DNA from: CAZAKZ01 sp964485695 | Lineage (GTDB): Bacteria; Planctomycetota; JAFGQW01 | Assembly (NCBI GenBank): GCA_964485695.1 | Contig: CAZAKZ010000003.1 | Location: 1 to 64,000 of the forward strand | Length of the DNA: 64,000 nucleotides | Direction: 5' to 3' | Shown: positions 27,104 to 37,165 of the stretch, piece after piece | Position numbering within the stretch: the first letter of the stretch is position 1 | Layout: every line of letters begins with the position of its first letter | The notes under the pieces: model-generated | The model's database searches: none | The model's input: only the letters and a program-made list of their open reading frames with translations | What the model was told of the DNA's origin: nothing | Program-made: the position numbers and the translations under genes

Positions 27104-29149
27104 TCAGAACGAATACCCCACGCTCAGGTGCACGTTCCAGTCGTCCTCGTCCTTCTCCGGGTCCGGATTCAGGCCGAAGTCCAGGCGCACCGGCCCCACG
27201 GGCGTCTTCACGTGCAGGCCGACTCCGACGGCGTACTGCAGGGCACCGAGGCCGAAATCCCGGTAGTCTCTGCGGACGTTGCCCGCGTCCCCGAACACGG
27301 CGCCGCCGAGGATCTTGTAGATCGGAAACCGCACCTCGGTGTTCAGCACCAGAAACGCCTGGCCGCCGACGGGGTCCGATCCCGACTTCGGTCCCAGCTC
27401 GAACTTCTTGAACGACCGCACCGAGGACTCCCCCCCGGTGAAGAACCGCTCCTGGATCGGCATGGACTTCGTGCCGGCGTAGGGCGCGATGATGCCCCCG
27501 CGTGCGCCCACGGCCAACACCCACCCCTCGGCCGGCGACAGGAATCCCTTCACGTTGCCGGTGACGCGCTGGAAGTTCAACTCGCTGCCCAGGCCCCGGC
27601 TGGCCCACTCGTAGGTCGCGCCCAGGAAGAGGCCCGAGGTCGGATCGGCGGGATTGTTTCGGCTGTCGTAGACGACCCCCACGTTGAAGCCTGAGATGCC
27701 GAGGTTGCCCAGGAGGTCCACGTCCCTGGGATCCTTGATGTCCGAGGCGTCCGAGGCCGTGTAGCGATACCCCACCCTCGTCTCGATCTCCCGCGTGAGG
27801 GGCACGCCCACCTCGATGACGGATTCAAATCGTTTCAGATAGAACGAGGGATGCTCGCGCTCCTCGTACGAGTTTCTGACAGAAAACATGATGTTCTTGC
27901 CCAGGAGCCGGGGATCGGTGAAGTTGATCTCGCCCCTTCCGTTCTTGAAGGACGTCTGGACCTTGGCCTCGAGGAGGCGGCCGGTTCCGAAGAGGTTGAT
28001 GTGCCGGATCGCTGCCCCGCCGCGGAGGCGCTCGTACGATCCGTACCCGCCATAGAATTCGATCTGCCACGGATCCCGTTCCTCCATCCGGATCTCGTAA
28101 TCGAGGACGCCGCAGGTGGGGTCCTTCTGGTCCGGGTAGTAGGCCCGGGGCTCCATCGTCACCCGGCTGAACAGACCCGTGTTGTAGAGCTCCACCTGGG
28201 ATTTCCAGATCTTGTCCTGGGAAAACCACTCCCCCTCCTCGAAGAGAAGGCCTCCCCGGACCACCGCGTCCAGGGTCAGGTCGTTGCCTGCCAGGGTGAC
28301 GGTTCCGAACCGCGCCCTCGGCTTCTCGTCGATGGTCAGCTTCACCTCGACGCTTCGCGCCCTGCGGTCGACCACGTCGGACACGTCGATGCGGGTGAAG
28401 GGGAATCCCCGGTCTGCGTAATGGTCCAGGACGGCCGCCCGCACGTCCTCGGCCACCATGGGATTGTAGGGTCGCTGCGGTTCGAAAAAATGCCGGACGA
28501 CCTCCCGGAGCGCATCCGTCTTCAACCGGCTGTTGCCTTCAAACCGGACGCGCCCGAGGTAGACGCGCACACCCTCCACGATGCGCACCAGGATCTGAAC
28601 TGACTTCCCGGATGGCGCCGGGAGGATCTCCTGCTCCACCTTGGCATCCGGAAAGCCCTGGCGCTGGTAGTATCGCCGTATCATATCCAGATCCCTCTCC
28701 ACCTCCCGGCGGACGAAATACTCGCCCTCGTCGATGTGTCGGGCGTCCACGGCCTTCAGCAACTTCCGGGTTGAAAACCGGAAGTTGCCGGCAAAGGCCA
28801 CTCGCTCGATCTCCACCCGGACACCTTCGTGAATCGTGAAGATAACGGTCCGACCTTCGGGCGGTGTTTTCACCTCGAAAGCCACCTCCGCACCCGGAAA
28901 TCCCCGGGACCGGTAATACCGCACCAGGACGTAGGCCGCGTCATCCAGGAAGCTCTCGGCGAAGCCTTCCTTCTCGAAGCGTTTCAGATTCTTCTCGATG
29001 AGCGGCAGAAGGACCCTCTCCGAGAAGGTCGTGTTGTGGATGAAGTCGTACCGGCACTGCAATTTTTTCTGGCCGTAGGCCGTCGGACCGGCCAGGACAA
29101 GGACCAGGCCCAAGATCGCCGGTAGTGGAGTCCACAATTGCGCCCTCAT
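27104..29149 (-). CDS. Omp85-family outer membrane protein (TamA/BamA-like)
   Basis: A 681-residue outer-membrane barrel protein with a signal peptide (cleavage near 'AYGQ', residue 26). Residues about 60-360 contain several POTRA domains ('PEGRTVIFTIHEGVRVEIERV', 'SVQILVRIVEGVRVYLGRVRF', 'SVEVKLTIDEKPRARFGTV'). Residues 380-681 form the barrel, with 'FFTGGESSVRSF' (the Omp85 loop motif), 'GPVRLDFGLNPDP' and a terminal Phe ('SVGYSF'). It overlaps the TamB-like gene upstream by four bases, and this pairing argues for the translocation and assembly module (TamA) role over general BamA. The last bases lie 121 bp from the phenylalanine hydroxylase start region. Confidence 0.88.
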   Translation of the reverse strand: MRAQLWTPLPAILGLVLVLAGPTAYGQKKLQCRYDFIHNTTFSERVLLPLIEKNLKRFEKEGFAESFLDDAAYVLVRYYRSRGFPGAEVAFEVKTPPEGRTVIFTIHEGVRVEIERVAFAGNFRFSTRKLLKAVDARHIDEGEYFVRREVERDLDMIRRYYQRQGFPDAKVEQEILPAPSGKSVQILVRIVEGVRVYLGRVRFEGNSRLKTDALREVVRHFFEPQRPYNPMVAEDVRAAVLDHYADRGFPFTRIDVSDVVDRRARSVEVKLTIDEKPRARFGTVTLAGNDLTLDAVVRGGLLFEEGEWFSQDKIWKSQVELYNTGLFSRVTMEPRAYYPDQKDPTCGVLDYEIRMEERDPWQIEFYGGYGSYERLRGGAAIRHINLFGTGRLLEAKVQTSFKNGRGEINFTDPRLLGKNIMFSVRNSYEEREHPSFYLKRFESVIEVGVPLTREIETRVGYRYTASDASDIKDPRDVDLLGNLGISGFNVGVVYDSRNNPADPTSGLFLGATYEWASRGLGSELNFQRVTGNVKGFLSPAEGWVLAVGARGGIIAPYAGTKSMPIQERFFTGGESSVRSFKKFELGPKSGSDPVGGQAFLVLNTEVRFPIYKILGGAVFGDAGNVRRDYRDFGLGALQYAVGVGLHVKTPVGPVRLDFGLNPDPEKDEDDWNVHLSVGYSF

Positions 29150-32100
29150 GGCCGGCCGGGCTCCTTTCCCTCGGATGGCTTCGCCCCTCCGAATCGGAAC
29201 CGGAACAGGACGTCGAGGTTTTCGTCTCCGAACCGGTCCTTTGAGCCCTGAAGGTAGAGGAAATCGAGGATGCGAAGCTGGGCCCGGAACTGGGAGCTGG
29301 AGTCGACCGGTGTGTGGGCCGGAATGGTCTCGATGTAGAAACGGTCGAGGAGGTCGGCGAAGAACGAGGGTTTGGCGCCGCGCTGGCGGGGAAAGAAGCG
29401 GTCGTAGAGGTACTTGAGCCCCTTGGTGCCGACCAGCCTGGCCACGTTGGCCCGGGTGAGGTTGTCGCGGACGGAACCGAAGGCGATGAGGGCGGCAATG
29501 TCCTCCCGGGGCAGCGAGGGATTTGAAGCGAGGTCGATGTTCAGGTCGTCGAGGGGACCCGAGGCCAGGACCTGGACCTGAATGCCGGCGATGTTCGTCT
29601 CCGCCACAACATTGACGTACGGACGCAGGGGATCTCGATCGAAGAGCTCCACCTCGCCGCGGTCGAGATCAAAAGTCTGGGTGGGAGCAAAGAGCCTGCC
29701 CCCCTCGAGATGGATCTTTCCCCGGACCACCGGATCGGCGGCCGTGCCTCCGATCTGGAGCCGGGGTCGGGCCCGCACCCGGACCACGTTGGTATCGATG
29801 AGCAGGCCGCGACCCGGCCTCAGGCGCACGTCCAGGGCCAGTCCCCGGCCGAAGTCGTTATCGAGGCGCGGCATCGGCAGCCGGAAGGAAGCCCTGGAGG
29901 ACACGGTCCCGCCCATGGGGATGTCGCGGAGATACCAGCTATCTGCAAGAGCGATGGTGCCGGACAGGCTCCCCCCGGTGGCGTCTCCATTGCATCGAAG
30001 GTCCACGTCGGCGCGGAGCCGGAGGTCCTCGGTGGAGACGGCCAGGACTCGGTGCCCTTTCACCGCCAGGTCGAACCGCTTCACCTCGACAAAGGGCTGT
30101 CCCGGCCTCGGCCAGGATACGCTCCCATATTCGACGCTGCCCCGGGCGGTCAAGGCTTCGTGACCGAGGAAGCAGGTGAGACCGGAGGTTTCCAGGCGCT
30201 CGCCGCAGAAGCGAAGCAAGCCCTTCATGTCCTCCAGCCGGGGCAGGTTCTCGTCCTCGAACTTGACCGTGATGCCCTCGAGGTCCACGGTGCCCGTGAT
30301 CACGGGCCGGTTCATCGTGCCCGCCACATCGAGTGCCAGAGCCAGGGGGCCCTCGATCTTCCGGATCCGATCCACACCCTGGAGGAGGCGGCCCGGCTCG
30401 AAACCGGACGCCTTCACGGTCAAGGCCAGGGGCTCATGTGGTTCCACTTGAACGACCCGGGAATCCAGGCGGAGGCGGACCGGGAGTAAGCCCTTGCAGG
30501 CCAGGACGCCCGCCTCGGTCTCCAGGTCCAGGGCCTCCACCTTGACGCCGGTTTCATCCAGGTTCGCCTTCAAGGTCAGACGTTCGGCATGAAGCCCCTT
30601 GAACCGGGCATTCATCACGGACACGTCGGCCCGGATCTTCGGATTCCCCACCGGACCGGACAGAGTGATCCGCCCCCCGGCCAGACCCTGAAGGGGGCTC
30701 TCGAGAAAGCGCTGGAAATAGACCAGGTTGAACGCCCGGGCCGAGACCGTACCGGAAAGTTCCGTGGGCCGGAACCTCCTGTCGAGGCCCACGCGACCTT
30801 CGGCCTCGAGGCGGCTGTCCTCCCCCACCACGCACTCGAACCTCCGGAGATTGAGGGCGCCGCCCCGGAGAGTGACGTCCGCCTTCAGGATTCCAAGCCC
30901 CGGCACCTCCCGGTGCAGGGGGCTCTGCTCCGTCATCACGACGGTCAGGGCGCCGTCGGCATGCCCCTCGTCGATCCGGCAAAAGTCATGAGGATACAGA
31001 GAAATGCGGCAGGGCACCGCCAGCGCGCCCGAGGCGTCGAGCCCCTCCGCACGCACTTCGATGGCCTCGCACTTCAAGAGGCCGGCTGTGTACCGACCCG
31101 CGAGGATTCCCTCCCCCCGGGTCCAGCCGCTCCACCTAAGTCCCTTCAGGTGGAATCGCCAGGTAAGGGTCGGCTCCGACAGAAGGCCCTTGACCTCGAT
31201 GCGGCCGTGGCCCCGACCGTGGATCGGTCTGCCGAGCCACGGCCTGAGCGCCTCGAGTGAGACGTCCTCCAGGCGCAGGAACGCGTCTGCCTCCCGGGGC
31301 TCGAGCCCCTCGAGGTCGACGCGCCCCCCGGCCTGGATCCTGCCCCCCTCCACCTCGGCCGTGCAGGCCTTGATGTTCACCCCTCCGGGCTCCAGGCCCA
31401 GGCTCAGGTCGACGTTGCGCAGGACGGGGAGGCGGAAACGAGAGAGATCCAGTCGTTGGGCAGCAACGATCACGGAACCGCGCACCGCGGGCGCCGAGGG
31501 CGAACCCGAGATTTTGAGGTCAATGCTCGCGGTACCGGTCACAAGGTCTCCCAGGCCGAACAGGGAAAACACGTCCCCGAGGTCGAGGGAGGCCACGGCA
31601 AAGCCCAGGTCCAGGGCGCCCTTCTCCACCCGACCCCTGAGCTCGGCCGGATCCCGGAGCAGGGTGAGGTCGGACTTCTCCACCCTGAACACGCCCGCCT
31701 CGATGGACGCCGTCCAGGGGCCCCGGGCCGCCAGCTGCGACTCGCCGATCCTCGCGGCCACGTCTTTCAGAGTAATCCTGTACCGGCGCGGGCCGGGCCA
31801 CTCCAGGCGTGCCGCTGCATCGAGGAGGAGGCCCCGGCACTTGGCGCTGACATCGACCTCCACGGCGGAGAGATCGCCGCGGGCGGACACCTTCACGCTT
31901 CCCGCCTGGTGCTCGAAGTCCTTCACCGCGAGGGATTCATAGTCCAGGTCGGCGAAAAGAGCATACCCCCCGGAGCGGTGGGGACGGATCTCCACGGCGA
32001 GGCCGTAGCCTCGGATCCCGATCCCGGCCACCCGGAATTTCTCTCCCCGCCCCTTCATGGAGAGATTGGGTGCAGCGAGGGTGCCCGCGACGGTTCCGGT

Positions 32101-33303
32101 CAGGCGTACGGGCGAAGCGTCCGCGTCCCGGACAAGGGCAGACAGTGCCTTTACCACGCACGAAAAATCCCCCTGAACCTCACCGCCGAATCCGACGCGA
32201 CCCGAGCCCTCGATGTCGGCCTCCCGGCTGTGCACCTTCAGCTTCCGGAAGCGCGCCGCGCCGGCTTCGAGATTCACGCGGGTCTCGGCTGAAATCCCGC
32301 TGAATCCCCGGAACCGCGTCGCCTCGAGAGCGATGCGGCCCGTTCCCTTCAAGGTCTCGAAGCGCCCGGGATCCCCTGCGAGGTCGGCATTCAGGTCCAG
32401 GACGCCGTCCAGGCCCTCGAGCACTCCGGGCAACACCGGGGTAAGCGGACCGGTGCGCACGCCCTTCACCTCGACGGTGGCTGCGAGGTGCCCCCGTGTG
32501 AGATCGCAACGGATGCGGGCTCTTCCACCGAGGAGTGCCAGGGCGGCATCGACTGCGGCCTTGCCCTTCTCCACGTCCACGCGGATGCGGCTCTCCTCCA
32601 GAATCCGGCCGGCCACCCGGATGTCCGACACGAGGAGGGCGCTGCGCTCCTGGTGGACGTCGCCGGAGAGGGGAGGCACAACCCATGCCTCGCTGCCCAC
32701 CTGCCATCGCCCTCGGGCAAACCGGATGTGCCCCCGGCCCGCTCGATCTTTCCCCGGCTGAAAACACACGTCGGGATCTTCGAGGATCAAAACACGATTC
32801 CCCCGACGGAGGGCAATGCGGCCGCCAGAGAGCGTCACGTCGGGCAGAGAAAGGCGTCCCGCTTCTCCTGACTCGACACGCCCTCCGGTTCCGGAACCTG
32901 TCGGGAACTCCCCCTCGAGGTCCAGGTCCAGGATCACCCCGGAGGCCTGCACGCGGCGAAGCCAGCCAGAAGATCCAAGGACCCGGGACACCAGGTCGTA
33001 GCCCACCTTCACGTGCCCTACCTCGAGGCGCTTGACCGCGGGCGATGAACCTTCCCCTTCGATGCGGACCGTCTCGAACGACAGGCCCCACAGGGCGTTC
33101 CCGGTGATGGCGCCGATGCGCACCCTGAGGCCGAGGGCCTCCTCGATCCGGCGCTCGATGACGGGCTTCAGGACCGACGGTGCAATCCAACCGAGCACAA
33201 CCACGACGAGGCTCAGGACGATTCCCAGGAGGACGAGCCTCCGCAGCCACTTCCTGAAACGACCGGCCACGGAAAGAACTCCCTTACGTTCGGTTCCTGT
33301 CAA
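29146..33303 (-). CDS. tamB: TamB-like (DUF490/AsmA-like) envelope-spanning protein
   Basis: A 1385-residue protein anchored by one N-terminal helix ('LVLLGIVLSLVVVVLGWIAP', residues about 17-36). A very long beta-rich region then repeats short strands ending in Gly ('LEGRVEL', 'ASGSVEY'), as in AsmA-like lipid-transfer groove proteins. The C-terminal DUF490 signature is clear: 'FDRDPLRPYVNVVAETNIAG' then 'SNPSLPREDIAALIAFGSV' near 1285. TamB-like proteins are thought to carry phospholipids between membranes and help insert outer-membrane proteins. It is the upstream partner of the Omp85 gene. Confidence 0.88.
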   Translation of the reverse strand: MTGTERKGVLSVAGRFRKWLRRLVLLGIVLSLVVVVLGWIAPSVLKPVIERRIEEALGLRVRIGAITGNALWGLSFETVRIEGEGSSPAVKRLEVGHVKVGYDLVSRVLGSSGWLRRVQASGVILDLDLEGEFPTGSGTGGRVESGEAGRLSLPDVTLSGGRIALRRGNRVLILEDPDVCFQPGKDRAGRGHIRFARGRWQVGSEAWVVPPLSGDVHQERSALLVSDIRVAGRILEESRIRVDVEKGKAAVDAALALLGGRARIRCDLTRGHLAATVEVKGVRTGPLTPVLPGVLEGLDGVLDLNADLAGDPGRFETLKGTGRIALEATRFRGFSGISAETRVNLEAGAARFRKLKVHSREADIEGSGRVGFGGEVQGDFSCVVKALSALVRDADASPVRLTGTVAGTLAAPNLSMKGRGEKFRVAGIGIRGYGLAVEIRPHRSGGYALFADLDYESLAVKDFEHQAGSVKVSARGDLSAVEVDVSAKCRGLLLDAAARLEWPGPRRYRITLKDVAARIGESQLAARGPWTASIEAGVFRVEKSDLTLLRDPAELRGRVEKGALDLGFAVASLDLGDVFSLFGLGDLVTGTASIDLKISGSPSAPAVRGSVIVAAQRLDLSRFRLPVLRNVDLSLGLEPGGVNIKACTAEVEGGRIQAGGRVDLEGLEPREADAFLRLEDVSLEALRPWLGRPIHGRGHGRIEVKGLLSEPTLTWRFHLKGLRWSGWTRGEGILAGRYTAGLLKCEAIEVRAEGLDASGALAVPCRISLYPHDFCRIDEGHADGALTVVMTEQSPLHREVPGLGILKADVTLRGGALNLRRFECVVGEDSRLEAEGRVGLDRRFRPTELSGTVSARAFNLVYFQRFLESPLQGLAGGRITLSGPVGNPKIRADVSVMNARFKGLHAERLTLKANLDETGVKVEALDLETEAGVLACKGLLPVRLRLDSRVVQVEPHEPLALTVKASGFEPGRLLQGVDRIRKIEGPLALALDVAGTMNRPVITGTVDLEGITVKFEDENLPRLEDMKGLLRFCGERLETSGLTCFLGHEALTARGSVEYGSVSWPRPGQPFVEVKRFDLAVKGHRVLAVSTEDLRLRADVDLRCNGDATGGSLSGTIALADSWYLRDIPMGGTVSSRASFRLPMPRLDNDFGRGLALDVRLRPGRGLLIDTNVVRVRARPRLQIGGTAADPVVRGKIHLEGGRLFAPTQTFDLDRGEVELFDRDPLRPYVNVVAETNIAGIQVQVLASGPLDDLNIDLASNPSLPREDIAALIAFGSVRDNLTRANVARLVGTKGLKYLYDRFFPRQRGAKPSFFADLLDRFYIETIPAHTPVDSSSQFRAQLRILDFLYLQGSKDRFGDENLDVLFRFRFGGAKPSEGKEPGRP

Positions 33304-33402
33304 GATCCCTCTATGTCACAGATGACCAGGATGTTACGGCCACAGGGAGGTGATCATAACCGGCATGGAAGAAAAGAACAGGCTGAATGTGGGACTGGAA
33401 TA

Positions 33403-33430
33403 TTGCATTCAAGACCATCTCTGATAACAT
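33403..33430 (+). promoter_or_regulatory. possible promoter before the tandem secreted genes
   Basis: TTGCAT (33403-33408) and TAACAT (33425-33430) are 16 bases apart in the 272-base divergent gap between tamB and the secreted gene. The leader would be about 140 bases. The match is moderate and not unique. Confidence 0.3.
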
Positions 33431-33575
33431 GATTTAACAGTGTAGAGCGAGAGACGAAATGACACCCTTCGAGCATTCCACGGATCCGCCGATCCTGCGT
33501 GGAATCACCAGATGGCCGTCCACCTCAACAAGAGGCTGTCTTTAAACTTCGAGGTCTATTGCAAGGAGGTCTGTC

Positions 33576-34571
33576 ATGAGAAACGGTTTGCTCAGTGTAG
33601 CAATTCTGCTGTGTCTCGGGGTCTGCGCGAGTGCGCAGTACATTTACAACCCCTCGAACACACCTTCCACCGGCACCTGTAACTCCTGGCCGTTCGGCGT
33701 GTACACCGAATGGCGTCTCCAGTTCATCATCGACGCCAAGGTGATGCCCAACAAACCCGTCAAGATCACGGACATCGCCTTTGCGCCCTGCAGGTCCGGG
33801 ACCTGGACCGCCAAGCAGTTCCAGATCCGCATGGGGCACACCACGCACACGAACTTCTCCACCTCCGGCACCACGAAGTTCGACAAGATGCTCGGCCCCT
33901 GCCCCACGATCCTCTACAACGGCTCCCTTACCTGGAGTTGCACCACCAATACATGGTGTGACGTCGGACTCCAGGCGCACTTCGGCTACGACGGCAAGCG
34001 GAACATCTGCGGCGAGATCCGGTACATGGGGAGAGGATCGCTGAGCCTGTCCTGCCACCGGGACACCATGCCCCGGGCCTACACCCACTCGGGCTATACA
34101 CCGAACGCGTACAATGCAACGGACTGGAAAGTGCCCATTCCCGGTGAGCTGATGATGCTGAAACACCGCCTTGAGTATACCGACAAGTGCATCTTGCTGA
34201 CTCCGGACACGGTGCGCCTTGGACTCATCCCCCCCCCGCCCATCCCCGCCCCGATCACTTTCCTCAACGGCCCGCCCTTGCAATTGTATCAGATTGCGGC
34301 TTCCATGGGTCAGGCTCCGTTGCCGATGGGGCCCTGCTCGGTATTCCTGACGCCGGACAGCGTCTTCTGGGCTTCCATTTTGATCGGCCCGCCCGTCTTC
34401 ATCAACTATGCAAACAACCTGAATGCCGCGGGCGCGGGTATTGGTATGCTAAGAATCCCCCCGCTCAAGCCACTCGTGGGCCTCTGCGTGTACCACGCCG
34501 CCGTGGCCTACAGCATCAGGGGGGGGATCATCTGCTGCACCAACACCGACGGCATGCTGATCGTGCCATGA
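33576..34571 (+). CDS. secreted cysteine-rich protein, paralogous family (copy 2)
   Basis: A 331-residue secreted protein with a short signal peptide ending at 'ASAQ' near residue 20. It is closely similar to the next gene: both have 'GTCNSWPFGVYTEWR' near residue 30, 'DIAFAPCRxGTWTAKQFQ', 'RMGHTTH', 'NICGEIRYxGRGxLSLSCHR' and a beta-rich C-terminal half. Cysteines are conserved in pairs, suggesting disulfides outside the cell. Function unknown. An AAGGAGGT ribosome site seven bases before the ATG predicts strong translation, and a good terminator follows. Confidence 0.87.
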   Translation: MRNGLLSVAILLCLGVCASAQYIYNPSNTPSTGTCNSWPFGVYTEWRLQFIIDAKVMPNKPVKITDIAFAPCRSGTWTAKQFQIRMGHTTHTNFSTSGTTKFDKMLGPCPTILYNGSLTWSCTTNTWCDVGLQAHFGYDGKRNICGEIRYMGRGSLSLSCHRDTMPRAYTHSGYTPNAYNATDWKVPIPGELMMLKHRLEYTDKCILLTPDTVRLGLIPPPPIPAPITFLNGPPLQLYQIAASMGQAPLPMGPCSVFLTPDSVFWASILIGPPVFINYANNLNAAGAGIGMLRIPPLKPLVGLCVYHAAVAYSIRGGIICCTNTDGMLIVP

Positions 34572-34598
34572 GGAGGAATCTCTGAGGTGGATTGAAGC

Positions 34599-34637
34599 GG
34601 CCGGCCTGGTCCCGCACGGGGCCGGGCCGGCCTTTTT
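34599..34637 (+). terminator. intrinsic terminator
   Basis: GGCCGGCC and an inner GGTCCC pair with GGGGCC and GGCCGGCC around a GCAC loop, about 15 bp with wobbles, followed by TTTTT. It lies 27 bases after the stop of the second secreted gene and separates it from the third. Confidence 0.8.
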
Positions 34638-34807
34638 CCGCCAGGGAATTGCATTCCTGGAGGAAATCACCATATAATGAATACGAGTAAGTTGTGAATC
34701 GGTGAGAGTCAGAATGAAGCCCGGCGCGTCGAGAAACAATGCCTGGAATCCGTCATTCTGAACCACCTCGTTCTCGAGCGCCCGATTTCCAAGGAGGTTG
34801 AAACACC

Positions 34808-35788
34808 ATGAGAAAAACCCTGATCTGTGCGGCTCTACTGCTGTGCCTTGGCGTCGGCGTATGCGCGCAGTACATCTTCATCCCGCCGACCGCCAGCCCA
34901 AGCGTCGGCACGTGCAACTCCTGGCCCTTCGGCGTCTACACCGAATGGCGCTTCTCGTTCATCATCGACGCCTCGATGATGCCCAAGAATCCGACCGTGA
35001 TCCAGGACATCGCCTTTGCCCCCTGCAGGGCGGGGACCTGGACGGCCAAGCAGTTCCAGTTCCGCATGGGCCACACCACGCACAAGGATTACTCAAACTC
35101 CGGCACCACCAAGTTCGACGACATCCTCGGACTCACCCCCACCGTCATGTTCGACGGCCCCATGACGTGGACATGCACGTCCAATGCCTGGTGCGACATC
35201 GGCCTCACGAAACCCTTTGTCTGGGACGGGATCCAGAACATCTGCGGCGAGATCCGGTACCAGGGGAGGGGTACGCTGAGCCTGTCCTGCCATCGCCAGA
35301 CCACGCCGCGGGCCTACATCCACACGGGGCATACGACGAATCCTTACAACGCCACCAATTGGTTCATCCCCATCCCCGGAGAGTTGATGATGCTGATCCA
35401 CCGTCTCACCGTCAAGCAGGGGCTCCTCGTGGACGCCGATGACACGGTGTCCGTGGGAAAGACAGCCAACATCCTGCTCATGAACGGCACCGGCGGCGAG
35501 TTCTATCAGGTCGCGGCTTCCCTCAGCACGCTTCCGCTCAACCTGGGGAAATGCACCATCTACCTGACGCCGGACAACCTGTTCTGGGGCTCCATGCAGA
35601 TCGGACCGCCCATTTTCAACCGGTACTCGGGTACCATAAGCGCCACCGGCACCGGTGCGGCACAGCTGGCCGTCCCGAACATCCCGGCCCTTGCGGGAAT
35701 AGTGGTCTACCACGCTGCCGTGTCCTACACTGCCGCGGCCTTCCCGACCGACTGCAGCAACACCGACTCGACGAAAATCGTGCCCTGA
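34808..35788 (+). CDS. secreted cysteine-rich protein, paralogous family (copy 3)
   Basis: A 326-residue paralogue of the preceding gene, clearly a tandem duplicate. It has the signal peptide (cleavage near 'GVCAQ'), then 'GTCNSWPFGVYTEWRF', 'DIAFAPCRAGTWTAKQFQFR', 'CGEIRYQGRGTLSLSCHR' and 'NATNWFIPIPGELMML'. The C-terminal half has diverged more than the N-terminal half. It has its own AAGGAGGT ribosome site and its own intrinsic terminator, so the duplicates are independent transcription units. Role unknown; abundant surface or matrix protein is a guess based on the strong expression signals. Confidence 0.87.
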   Translation: MRKTLICAALLLCLGVGVCAQYIFIPPTASPSVGTCNSWPFGVYTEWRFSFIIDASMMPKNPTVIQDIAFAPCRAGTWTAKQFQFRMGHTTHKDYSNSGTTKFDDILGLTPTVMFDGPMTWTCTSNAWCDIGLTKPFVWDGIQNICGEIRYQGRGTLSLSCHRQTTPRAYIHTGHTTNPYNATNWFIPIPGELMMLIHRLTVKQGLLVDADDTVSVGKTANILLMNGTGGEFYQVAASLSTLPLNLGKCTIYLTPDNLFWGSMQIGPPIFNRYSGTISATGTGAAQLAVPNIPALAGIVVYHAAVSYTAAAFPTDCSNTDSTKIVP

Positions 35789-35815
35789 GCCGTTTGGTTT
35801 GAAAGAACATGAACG

Positions 35816-35850
35816 ATCGGTCCGATCCCGGCTGGATCGGGCCGATTTTT
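35816..35850 (+). terminator. intrinsic terminator
   Basis: ATCGGTCCGATCC pairs with GGATCGGGCCGAT (13 bp, one wobble) around a CGGCT loop, followed by TTTTT. It lies 27 bases after the stop of the third secreted gene. Confidence 0.85.
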
Positions 35851-35956
35851 CGTTTCTACGCCGCCCCACCGGATTGTGGACACGCCCACCCTGTCACCGT
35901 ATGGTAGAGGCGGCATGGACTTCGTTCTGACAACCCAAAAAGACAAGAGGTGAGGT

Positions 35957-37159
35957 ATGAGGATCCCGGGATGCATCGCAATCTGGATTTCGGTGTTGAT
36001 CTGGGCAGCGCCGTCGCCGGCGGCCGATGAGGATCCGAAGCCCGGGAAGGCCACCACGGTGACCTGCGTGGATGACCCGGCCCAGACCTACGACTGCTAC
36101 TTGCCCGGGAAGTACCAGGCCGCCAGGAAGTGGCCCATCCTCTACTGCTTTTCCCCCAGCGCCAACGGCCGGGCGTTCGTGAAACACTACAAGGACGTCT
36201 GCGAGAAGCACGGGTGGATCGTGGTGGCCTCCAACAACTCCAAGAACGGCCCGTGGGGTCCCATCAAGGCCGCCATGGACGCCATGTGGAAGGACACCCA
36301 GGCGCGGTTCTCCACCCATCCGACCCGGTGTTACTCCACCGGCTGGTCGGGCGGCAGCGGCGCGGCCTTCGACATGGCGGCGAATCACCCCAAGAGATTC
36401 GCCGGCGTCATCCCCATCGCCGTGGGTTCGGGATGGGATAGAACTCTCCCGAGGCTGCCTGAGCACATCTCGGTGTTCTTCGTCATCGGCGACAAGGATT
36501 CCATGGCCTTCGTGAAGAACCAGTCCGCTACCCTCAAGGCGAAAGGGCACAAGACCCGGGTCGAGGTCTTCAAGGGCGGACACGTGTGGCCGCCCAAGAA
36601 GGTCGTGGAGCAAGGGGTCGACTGGCTCCAGAACCTCGCGCCCCGGCCGAATCCCGCCGAGCAATTCGATGCGTTGCTCAAGCTCGAACTGAAGCGCAAG
36701 GTGGCGAGGCGGCTCAACTCCGCCGTGAAGTACGCGGGCCGGGGTAACTTCAAGGCGGCGTTCATGGCGGCGGAGCGGGTGCTGGCGGCCGGGAATTCCA
36801 CCGAGGCAGAAAAGGCCGACGCGAAGTTCCTCAAGGAGGCGATCCTGGAGCGCCAGAAGCAGATGTTCGACACCGCCGGCAAGCTCCTCGAGGAGAATCT
36901 TCCCTACGAGGCCCGGCTCCTCTTCGAGAAGATCCGGAAATACGCCGGAGGGGAGGATGCGAACCGGGCCCGGGACAGGGTCAAGGAGATCGCCTCGGAC
37001 ATAGAGCTCAGGGAAGCGCTCAGGGCCGGCAAGCTCTTCAACCAGGCCCTCGACTACGAGGCAAAGGGCAAGACCAAGCGGGCGAGGGCCCTGTTCCGCC
37101 AGGTGATGAAGAAGTACCCCGACACGAAGTACGCAAAGATGGCGGAGGATCGGAGCTGA
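35957..37159 (+). CDS. secreted alpha/beta-hydrolase (esterase-like) with helical C-terminus
   Basis: A 400-residue exported protein: signal peptide 'CIAIWISVLIWAAPSPAA' cleaved near residue 24. Residues about 30-230 are an alpha/beta-hydrolase of the polyhydroxybutyrate-depolymerase/feruloyl-esterase type. The nucleophile elbow is 'TGWSGGSGAAF' (Ser near residue 135), a candidate acid is in 'FVIGDKDSM' and the His in 'FKGGHVWPP'. Residues 240-400 are charged helices with TPR-like repeats ('AGKLFNQALDYEAKGKTKRA'). The ATG follows an AGAGGTGAGGT site. Substrate unknown; an ester on a polysaccharide is possible. Confidence 0.8.
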   Translation: MRIPGCIAIWISVLIWAAPSPAADEDPKPGKATTVTCVDDPAQTYDCYLPGKYQAARKWPILYCFSPSANGRAFVKHYKDVCEKHGWIVVASNNSKNGPWGPIKAAMDAMWKDTQARFSTHPTRCYSTGWSGGSGAAFDMAANHPKRFAGVIPIAVGSGWDRTLPRLPEHISVFFVIGDKDSMAFVKNQSATLKAKGHKTRVEVFKGGHVWPPKKVVEQGVDWLQNLAPRPNPAEQFDALLKLELKRKVARRLNSAVKYAGRGNFKAAFMAAERVLAAGNSTEAEKADAKFLKEAILERQKQMFDTAGKLLEENLPYEARLLFEKIRKYAGGEDANRARDRVKEIASDIELREALRAGKLFNQALDYEAKGKTKRARALFRQVMKKYPDTKYAKMAEDRS

Positions 37160-37165
37160 TCTCGA